NCBI RefSeq assembly: GCF_963678635.1
Contig: NC_087063.1
Span: 4,686,580-4,750,579 of the forward strand
Direction of reading: 5' to 3'
Origin: Symsagittifera roscoffensis
Taxonomy: Eukaryota > Xenacoelomorpha > Acoela > Convolutidae
DNA length: 64,000 nucleotides
Part shown: piece by piece, positions 1 to 9,500 of the stretch
Position numbering within the stretch: the stretch's first letter is position 1
Layout: each line of letters begins with the position of its first letter
The notes under the pieces: generated by a model
Database searches by the model: none
Seen by the model: the letters and a program-made list of their open reading frames with translations, nothing else
Told to the model about the DNA's origin: nothing
Translations under genes and position numbers: made by a program

Positions 1-229
1 TAAAAAGCAAGAATTCAAGGGTGCAGGTGTGTGCAGATTTTGATTGCTGTTTAGCGATAGTGTGAAAATTTTACATGGCCGTGAATTTTGGGGTGTAGAT
101 AAGCTTAAGTCTGCTGCGAACTTCTGTAAATGACCACTGGCACTGTACCTTGAGCAACACTTGATTTTCTGGGACTCACTGGCAGACGACAGCACGCGAT
201 GAGGACATCGATCTCGAGTCCGGGGAGTA
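1..229 (+). mobile_element. 3' internal end of a second copy of the giant LTR element (copy A)
   Basis: This stretch is the reverse complement of 3,111-3,335, the internal sequence just before the 3' LTR of the complete element. There are scattered mismatches and small indels. It ends in a purine-rich run (CCGGGGAGTA) directly before the LTR, the expected place for a polypurine tract. The rest of copy A lies outside the window to the left. Confidence 0.85.
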
Positions 230-1138
230 TGTGCCAGTCGGTCATATTTGGAAGTTTGACCTTGAGAGAAGCAAAAAACACTTAATTTTGGGGTGAAATT
301 TAATTTTTCAAAAATTCGAATGGAGCATGTCATGCACGATTTTCTCGCGATAACTGAAAGTGAAAAAAGAGAAGTCAGAACAATCGAGTGACAATCGCGG
401 GAAAGTTGCAAGAAAAATCGGTAGGAAATTGCTATTCGCAATTTCCGTCACAGCAATAACCTAGAGTAGAGCTGTCCCATTCGAAACAGAGACAAGAGTA
501 TTCCCACGAACTGGATTATTGTGACTTGACTGGAGTATTATTCTAAACTGGACTAGAGTGAACCTTCGGTGGAAAGGTGGACCACTTGAGTGTCCCAATG
601 GTTCACGAGAAATTATAGTCTAGAGTACAAACTTATTCTTGTTGTTAAAACTGACAAACATTAAACTCATTTTAGTTACATTATTTAATTCTTGAGTTGA
701 TTACCGACTTGATTACTCCCAGTTCTTGAGCGTGCTACAATGTGAGTACTAATTTAAATTTCTAGAGTGTGTTTTATGATTATTATGTTGAGGTAAGGCG
801 AGTTTTAGGTTGATCCATCTGAAATGGATCAAAGTTCCACTGTCTAATAAAAAGTAACTTAACGGATTGTTCCGACCCGGTTTTTAACGGCGTTCATGTA
901 TTTTGGGTATCTAGAGACCTAAGTATGGGGACGTTCCTAATTCTAGAGTGGGGGGATATTTTAGTAGTAGCCTTTAAGCTGTAACGGGTCGTAGTCTCAT
1001 GTCACCAACGAACCGAATTGGCTCCGACTGATTTGAGGTAGAAAAACACAAGAGATAGTGTCCCTGACTCTTGAGCCAATGGTTATAGGGCCTATTTTTC
1101 TTAAGCCTCATGTGTGACTGCAGTAGGCGAATGTTACA
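230..1138 (+). mobile_element. LTR of copy A (3' LTR, plus orientation)
   Basis: It begins TGTGCCAGTCGGTC and ends GTTACA, and matches the reverse complement of the LTRs at 2,224-3,110 and 24,039-24,925. It is 909 bp rather than 887 bp and visibly diverged by substitutions and small indels, so it is an older insertion or a related subfamily. An AATAAA about 600 bp into the LTR is shared with the other LTRs. No target duplication can be judged because the 5' end is outside the window. Confidence 0.85.
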
Positions 1139-1184
1139 TTCTTCTAATTTTCTTTCTTTTTGGTTATTGTTTTACGGCCAACTG

Positions 1185-1512
1185 TCAAGGTTTCATCTCC
1201 TCCTCCTGCGACATTGACTCCGCACTTTCAGTCTCTGTGTCTTGCAACACGTCGGCAGCTATTATGACGCTGTTGGAAACAGTCCTCCAACACTTCTGCT
1301 CTTCTACTCTTCGTTTACAACAAGTTAGAGGATCAACGTTAGATTGCCTGTTTCGGCAGAAGCTGTTGTGGAGGCACAACGTCACGTTTCTCTCCAATTC
1401 TTCCTTCAACATCTCTTCTTTCTCCCTTCCGTCACATTCACTTGTCCTAGAAGTTCTCTTCACTGCGGTGTTTACTGTATTCCGATGAGTTACAAAAACT
1501 CGCTTCGTCCTT
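1185..1512 (-). pseudogene. Remnant of the C-terminus of a giant retroelement ORF
   Basis: The minus-strand reading resembles the last part of the 2,947-residue ORF of the complete element. Shared features are a THRN motif followed by a basic stretch, then a Glu-rich helix, then NVTLCLHNSFC matching NVSLSLHNSFC, then NRxSxV. The match starts near 1,512 and ends at the stop at 1,185. Identity is well below that of the LTRs, so it comes from an older or different family member. It lies directly beside LTR A but on the opposite strand, so it is not part of copy A. Confidence 0.7.
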
Positions 1513-2223
1513 TGCCTTCATTCTTCTGATGGACTTGTTCAATTTGGATATCTCACAATTCGCTGCCTGACGATCCTCGCAGTACGTGTTTATATACATC
1601 ATTCTTCTCTTTAGTATTGTTGTCACAGGGATGGCATGTTCTAGACTCACGCGTTTCAATATCGCGGAATTTGTTACATGAGCAGTGATTAGTACTTTTA
1701 ATTTTCGCCGATAACACCACATCTCAAAAGCCTTTATGCGGTCTCTGATGGTTTTAGTGATGGCCCATGTCTCCGATCCGTATCTTATAACGCTCTAGAT
1801 AAATACGCGGGGGATTTTTAATTTCGTCTTCAGCCGAAGGTCGCCGCGGAATAGTCCTTTCCGCTCGAAGAGTTTCTCCCTGGCTATGGCAATATGGCAT
1901 TTAACTTCCGTGAGATCTGACAGATCTGAACGAAGATTCACGCCAAGATATTTGAAGAGTTTAACTTCTTCGACTAGACGTCCTCCAAGCTTCAGGTCGA
2001 TCGGTTTCATGTCAAAACTTGGAAAATCTAATTTCATTGATTTTGTTTTCTTGAGGTTTATTTCAATGTCATATTCATGACCAATGTTGACGAGTTCATC
2101 TAGAAGTTCTTGCAAATAATATTTCGATTCAGCGAAAAGAACGGTGTTATCTGCATAATTTAGTCTGGTTACCACTTCTCTATCTATAGAAACACCTTTG
2201 TGCTTTGACAGCTTACTCAGCAA
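1447..2223 (-). pseudogene. Non-LTR (LINE) reverse transcriptase C-terminal fragment
   Basis: The 2,223-1,795 frame carries LNYADNTVLFAES (the YADD-box region, with N in place of the second catalytic D), then LQELLDELVNIG and INLKKTKSM, then a KLFKYLGVNL block. All are typical of the palm and thumb of LINE reverse transcriptases. A second frame (about 1,800-1,620) continues with YGSETWAITK and a CYRR block followed by HVTN, the usual C-terminal tail of such proteins. The frame changes and the N in the active site show it is dead. The 5' part is missing: the complete LTR element starts exactly at its right edge. The left edge runs into the giant-ORF remnant at about 1,450-1,510. Confidence 0.85.
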
Positions 2224-3110
2224 TGTAACAGTCGCCTACTTTAGTCACATATGAGGCTTATGAAAAATAGGCCCTATAACCATTGGCTCAAGAGTCAGGG
2301 ACACTATCTCTTGTGTTTTTCCGCCTCAAGAACGGTCGGAGCCAATTCGGTTCGCTTGCGACATGAGACTGGAACCCATTACAGCTTAAAGGCCACTACC
2401 AAAATACCCCCCCACTCTAGAAATAGAAACGTCCCCATACTTAGGTCTCGGAATACCCAAAATACATGAACGCCATTAAAAACCGGGTCGGAACCATCCG
2501 CTTAGTTACTTTTTATTGGACAGTGGAACTTTGATCCATTTCAGATGGATCAACCTAAAACTCGCCTTATCTCAACATAACTATCATAAAATGCACTCGA
2601 GAAATTTAAATTGGAACTTACATATCGACGCACTTGAGTATGAGGAGTGAGTTAAAGATGAGCAGCTTGAGAATTAACTAATATAACTAAATAAGTTTTA
2701 AGGCCAATTAGTTTCAGTAACGAAAGTAAGTTCTGTCTCAAGAATTGAAGTTTTCGTTTGGACCATTAGGACACTCGAGTAGTCCTCTATTCCGTTGAAG
2801 GTCCACACTATTCCATTCGAATAGTGATCCTTCCTCAAGTCAATGTTGTTTTCTCCTGTTTTCTGGATAAGACAGCTCTACTCTCTTGATATTTCGTATC
2901 GAGAAATTGCGAACAGCAATTTCCTGCCTTTTTCTTGAGTAGTTTCCCGCTCTTGTTAATTCGGGTGTTCTGATTTCTGACTTTTTCATTTTCAGTTGGT
3001 TCGAGAAAATTGAGCATGACATGCTCAATTCGAATTTTGCAAAATTAAAATTTCACTCCAAAATTGCGTATTTCTCAAGGTCAAACCCCTAGACATGACC
3101 GACTGGCACA
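2224..3110 (-). mobile_element. 3' LTR of copy B
   Basis: The plus-strand reading starts TGTAACAGTCGCC and ends GACTGGCACA, giving TG...CA ends in both readings. It is aligned base for base with the right LTR by a fixed offset of 21,815, with one visible mismatch. Confidence 0.95.
2512..2517 (-). promoter_or_regulatory. LTR polyadenylation signal
   Basis: TTTATT on the plus strand reads AATAAA in the sense of the element. The same hexamer is kept in the diverged LTR A near 845 and in the 5' LTR at 24,327-24,332. Its conservation between old and young LTRs supports use as the transcript end signal. Confidence 0.55.
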
Positions 3111-3566
3111 TACTCCCCGGACTCGAGATCGATGTCCTCATCGTGTGTTGTCATCTGCCAATAAGTCCCAGAGAACCGAGTGTTGCTCAAGATACAGTGC
3201 CAGTGGTCATTTACAGAAGTTTGCATCGAACTTAAGCTTATCTACCTTGCAAAATTCACGACCATATAAAATTTTCACACTACCGCTAAACAGCAATCAA
3301 AATCTGCACACACCTGCACCCCTGGATACCCGTTTTTTTTTTTTTTTTTTTTTTAAGCTGGTAATTTTTAAAATTTCTTTTGTCCTATTTCAGTCAGAGA
3401 ATTGTCATGCATCAATTTGATTTATATACTAGATCTATCATATTAATAACAATATCTTATTCGTCTAAAATTTCTTTTCCGTGAACCCAGATTTTATCCA
3501 AGTTCACGCTCAAGCCCCCTCCCTCTCAAGACTCAAGACTCTAGAATTTCCTTTCGAGCCACTGGC
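3111..3566 (-). other. 3' untranslated internal region of copy B, with A-tract and polypurine tract
   Basis: This lies between the giant ORF stop and the 3' LTR. Around 3,330-3,354 the plus strand has an uninterrupted T run of about 22 bases (A run in sense). The stretch next to the LTR is CCGGGGAGTA in sense, a probable polypurine tract for plus-strand priming. No further ORF is supported. Confidence 0.6.
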
Positions 3567-6500
3567 TCACCTCATGTTCTTCGCCTTCGAGGTACCTGAT
3601 ACCGGTGTTCTTGGCACTGTAATTTGTTCCAATAGTGCCTCCTCGTCATCGGAGCTAATCACAATTTCCTCCCAGGCCTTCAGCTGTTCATAGGCTCGCA
3701 TCCACTCTCTCTGCTCTTGCAACCTTTTCAATTGACTTGGTAGGCCTTTCACCTTCGACTCCCGGTTCAAGCAGAAGGAGTTATGAAGACTCAAGCTCAC
3801 ATTCCTCGCCAGGTCCTCCTCCAGTATCGTTTCCCTCGCTCTAGAATTGTCTCTGGATATTCTGCCTACTCTTTTCCACCCCGCCGTGATTGCGTTTCGA
3901 TGGGTTAGCAGAGGTCTCTTAAAGGCATCTGGCCCTATTTCAGCTTGGAATTGTCGATATTCCTTCTGATGTTTCCTCATGTGGTCCTTTGTCACTGCAT
4001 ACAACCAGGATGTTAACGTCGCACGAAACCAAGGAAAGAATCTCAGGCGGCTCCATATGTGTCTGACTTGCACTGGTATGGCGAATACCTTGCATGCAGT
4101 CTCGAACAACTCCAGTCTCCTGCTGTAATCTATCGCATAAATCGATTCAGCTGTTGGCGCTCTCGATTCTCTGTACTTCGCTATATTCTCCTCAATCCAT
4201 CTCAGAGCCAGCATCGTGCTTACCACTAAGATGGTCACCTTTTGTCGATACTCCGGTAGTCCTAGCGACTTAATTTCTTCTACGTCCCAGATCAGACAGA
4301 GATTGGCGCGGTCCGGGTACCACACTGTCTGCGCCAGACAGTGGCATGGACAATCCCCATGCGTGAGGTCGATGCTTCTAAGGTTGCGTTCTCCCGAAGC
4401 TTCTAGGAGAGGCTCAAGTTCCATCATTTTCTCACGCACCACGTCGACTTCTTCCGAGCTTGAAGCACCTACTGCGGGTTTCCCCACCACGTTCTGCTTC
4501 CCATGATCACTTGCATTTTTGCTCTCCAAGCCTAGAAGTTCTTCACCCCAGATTTCACTCAAGTCATCTCTTTGCTCCTTTGGTACTGCTCCTCGGATCT
4601 TCCTCAATAGCTTGTGTGAGTGGTGTGACATCCGAGCTAGTCTCACGCACTTGGGCACTGAGAAGGCTTTGTCTATCATCACCCTCTGGCTGGACACCTC
4701 CACCATCGCCATGTGTAGTGGATAGTGGCTCCCACATAGGTTAGCCAACACTGATCCCACTAAGGATTTTGCATTTAGAGGCAATCCATAGGCTTCGCTC
4801 ATGGGAAATCCCATCTCTGCCTCGAGTCCGATCTTCCAACTCTTGATGTGCTTCTGGTTCACTTGTAGCACTCCGGGCCATGATTCCACGCTTAACGCGG
4901 TCACCAGGTGATGTTCTGACTCTAGCCTCTCCAGTGACTGGAGACTGCACATTCTTGAGAAGAATCCCAAGGCTGTCGCTAGGTTCACGGTGGTCCTCGC
5001 GTAACATTCAGCCACTATCTGTACCTCACTCTTCTCCCTTTCAGTGATATCTTCAAACCAGGTAGTGAGGTCCTCTTTCTGGAAAGATTGTATCCTGACG
5101 CATAATCGTCCATCACAAATATGTTCGCCGTTACTGCATGTCGAATCAAGACAACTGCCCGGCTCCATCCTCCTCACCGGCTCTGTTCCACTTGTCACCT
5201 CACTTGATTCTTTCACCTGAGGCAAGATCAGTTTGTGTACTATGCTCAAGATCGCCAAGTCCTCATCCTCTGTCGGTGCCAATCTCACTCGCTCAGTGAC
5301 CTCCTCAATCATACTTGCATGGGGATGTGGACACCAGGAAGGTCTGAGTAATTTCCATACCACTCCCAGGTTCGTGATCAACACGCCACTCCCATCACCC
5401 ATTTTTAGCTCCACTCTTTTACTTGAGCGTGGCACACTTATCACTCCCGGCATCCCCTCAAGAACCAGACCCAGGCTAGGTCTCTCTCTCTCCACAACGT
5501 CTATCTCCACTATCTTCTCTGTCCAGAACTTCAACAGCTCCGCCACTTCATAATTTCTGTTGGCTCCTCCAGCTTCCAGGTCCAAGAAGGGGTTGTACGC
5601 CATTCCCATTACTCCAGAAACATATTGGTACTCTCCCTTTCTGTTGAGTTTCAAGTACTCCCCTGACGAAGCCAGGTTGCGGTGAACGTCGTGCTCCTCT
5701 TCGAACTTCTTGTTGTAGAACCTCCGTATCTCATCCAACTTCCTATGGTTCTCCAGAGATTGCCTAGAACCATCCTCCCTCTCTATCCCAGTGCTCTGAT
5801 ACACATTCAAGATGACTGTGGAGACTCTCCTTTCCAACGTCTTGCTTGCGACTGCTTTCTGATGACATGCTAGGATGGTACTGTCAGTCATCATCGACAT
5901 CGTCCACCTCAAGAAACAGGTTGCATCCTTCCTCCTTGCCAGACTCAAGCCTGAGTTGTCCTTGGCAACGTGCTGCATCAACATTCGGTATATCTCTAGA
6001 TTTTTTCCTCCCAGCTTCAACTTGTCGTATGAAGTCAGCGTTTCCAGCTCTATCCCCAACAGGCTCCACGCGAACATCAGTTGTCCTGCAGTCCTGATAA
6101 AGGGATTCGCCATCAGTGGTGGTGCCGATGAGGATGTCCTCATCGCCTCTTCAAAATGATCCTTCAATAAGTTCTGCCAGGATCTCTTCAGCTGGTTTGC
6201 CAACTCTATCTTGTTGACCTCAGCCTTCTGCTGGGTGGCCCAGCTGTATCGTTTGCGAGCCACTCCACTGTTCAACTTCTTCAAACAGCCTTCCATCTCC
6301 TTCAATGTCTCGAGAGCTATCCACCATGGTCGGGAGGTGTTTCTGGTTTTACTTTTCTCAAGTGGATCACTGGTCACTTGCTTCCCGACAGCTTGATGTT
6401 CACTTGAGACCCACTCTTTGCCAACATCTACTTCCCAGGTCTGCCCGCTCGTCGAACCTCGCTTCATTTTTATTCTTTGAGGTTTGAAATCCTCCTCCGT

Positions 6501-9500
6501 CACGGAACTAGTGGGATTCTCCATTTCTTTTTCTATGTCGAGCAGTTTCCTCGGTTCGTAGCTACTCTTGTAGGCTGCCGTTTTCCATCGCGCCAGAACC
6601 ATGGGAGCCGTCTCTCTCAAGTCTTTTTCCGAGACCGCGTCAGCTGAAGGACTGCCCATTCCCTCCACGTCTCTCTTCCTCTTGCGAGACCTCACGTCTT
6701 TGCTTGGGGGCGTCATTGGTATCATCACTGATTCAACTTCCTTTTCTCCAGCCAACTCTTGCCTCCCCCCTGCTCGAGCCTTAAGGATATTAGTACTTTT
6801 AATCATATTACTAGTTCCTACCTTATCCCCCCTTGTACACTTAATTATTTTATTGTCAGTTTTCTGTTTCGGAGTAGAGCTGTCTTTACATTTGTCTTCT
6901 CTGGTCTTTCTTGACTTTCTCAACTCGACCATTTTGTTCAGTAGTTCCACTCTAGCTTTCTCTTCTAAACCCGTCCCCACCAGGACAGGCTCACCAAACT
7001 TCACCACCGTGTCCCACAGTTCTTCTTTGAAATTATCCAACGTGGTGTCTTCATCCACTTCTCGATTGAATTCGCTCAAGAACTTTTGCCAAGCATCTCC
7101 ATCCAGAGTGCCCAGGAAGGCGTCTCTGTTTCCCTCGAAGGTATTCTTCTCCCTCCTCTCCGTACTCAAGAAGATCATTCCCATGTTGGGATTCTCGCTT
7201 GTCAACGACATTTCCGGGTACTTGCGAGGGGACGAGGTCAAAGGTGGCGTGGGAGTATCTGCCCAGTTTTCTTCACTCAGGTCTTTCAACAATTCCTGCG
7301 CTGTGAATTCCACTTCCGTTGGCTTTTGCTCCGGTGTGTTTCCCACTTCCATATCCTCTCCTGCCTCACTGAGGGTTTCATCCATGCTTTCGTCTCCTGA
7401 CTCTGCTTCCCTTCTCTCAAAGATCCTCTTGAATCGATCTGCCACGGTGCCACTCTTTTTATCCCCAGGGATGTCTACTGGAAGGGGTGATGGTGTCGCT
7501 GAACTCGTCGCCTCACCTTTTGTCAGTGCCACGTACAATGGACCTGCTGCATCTAACTTCTTTCCTTCTCTATTACGCTCCATCAGCTCAAGTCCGTAAG
7601 GTGCCCGGTACTTCCTTGTGGCAAATAGCATCGCGTCTGCTTTCAGTGCTACATGCCCTTCTTCCACTATCATCCTGCCGTCGTCCCATACCGGCAGCTG
7701 GTTCTCTAGGCCTGCCCGCTTAAGTACTCTCAAGGTATCTTGCACGTCGAATTTAGGGGGCATCGACCCTCTGATCTTCTTGGCTTGAGTCGTCCATGAG
7801 TTTATCTTCACATCGCTAGTATGGAAATAAATTGCTGCAGTATAGCCGATGAAGAGCGGATCCCAGCCGTCAGTAAACTCCTTCTGCCGTTCTTCAGTCG
7901 TGGTTCTCGCGTAGGAGGATGGGACAACCAGGGAACTGTTCATCCCTAGGGTCATTCTCCTCACTATGGGGAACTCGGGAATGCTCGTCGGTAGGGCTTC
8001 TCTCTCCAATATCGCTTCCAGCTCCTTTTTCACCAACTCGAAACTTTTTGTCCATGCAGGGATTCTCAAGATTTCTTGTCCATTGGCTGCCAAGGGATTC
8101 AAGTTCCAAAACTTGGGGTAAGTTTCGATGGGGCCCTCGCGCTTGCCTCCCATCCGGCATTGCATTTGTCCTCGGAAACTGTACACGATCAACTCTGGAT
8201 CCTTCACCTTTCCGAAGAGCACCGTGTTGCTCATTTGTGCCCTTAGCACCTCTTGCTGGCACCAGTTCAGTGTCGTTCCATCCAGTACGCTTATGAGGCT
8301 CACGTGGGTCACGGAGTATCGATAAGCTGTCACCAAGGGATCTGGAAATGCGAACGTGACAGCCGGTCCATATATACAAGTCACGACCTCCCCCAGCCCC
8401 CGGATAATCCCCATGGGATCCGATCTCATGGCCAGGCATAGATCCGTTAATAGGGGCATGCCTCCATTCACTTTTCTCCACTCTTCTCTGGTCTTCGGGC
8501 TCTTTTCTTCGCCAGTCAGGTGCCTGTTCTGCATCAGTAGATACTGCACGAGCAGCGTCCTTAGCCCGGCTGCACACTTGTACGAGTAGGTCTCAATACT
8601 CGAGTGTGTTCTTCCCATCGCCAGGGGCTCCCCATACCTCATCAATCGGTGAAATGACGCCAGTTCACCGTGGGTCAGGAGTACTAACGTCAAGTATCCA
8701 TCTATTCTGAGGGTGTCCACACCACGACTGAACATGTATGCGGGGCCCATATTAAACAAGTATCTTGGGTAGACCAGGTACAGCGCCAGCAACAGGCTGA
8801 TCGGCATATTCAACATCTCCTGTATAAACGCATCAAAGATCGTCTCCTTCGCACTGTACACCTCAGTCAGGAACTCTCTTCCCCAACAAGGACTCAAGAA
8901 CTCGAGAATCTCATGATCCCTCCTCGTCTTCAGCTCACCCCACGCGTGCTCTCTCCAAAATCCTCCAATCGTGACCTCATTGGCTGCCGTGACGAACCTG
9001 CCAACCGTCATCCCCTTTTCCTCAGCTTTTCCCAGTTGCTCCTCGAGAAACTCCCAGATCTGCTTCACCAGAGGCGGCGCATCCTCTCTTGTTTTCCTCG
9101 TGGCATTTTCCAACCTTGGGCTTAAGAAGGGCCATCTGCCTCCCTCTTGCGCCAACCGATTCCCCATCGACTCCAGTTGTTTCTCCGATGTGGCCACGTT
9201 CTGCCTTTCGTTGTTTGGCCCTCTAGATCTGCTGGTCGAGCTCGTAATGGTCAACTCCATGTCCCGAAACCACAGACTAGCCGTCAGGTGAATTATCACT
9301 GGGTGATCATCCCTAAGGATCGGGCTGAGCTTGAGTTGCCTGGCAAAGTTAGATATTTCCAGTAGGAGGACCTCGTCCAATACGATGAGGATATCAGCCA
9401 ACTCGTGAAAGCCTCTCAATGCATGGGAGACGTCCGCCCACGCTGCCGCGAGTTCTGACTTGCACAGCCTCAAGTTCGTCGGTTCCAATTCTCGGTTGGG

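Noticed and set aside
6601-7599. 332-codon plus-strand ORF opposite the giant ORF
   Set aside because: Ser/Leu/Phe-rich shadow of the real minus-strand coding sequence; no domain.
7894-8577. 227-codon minus-strand ORF overlapping the giant ORF
   Set aside because: Alternative frame of the giant ORF, low-complexity and charged; no independent start signal or domain.
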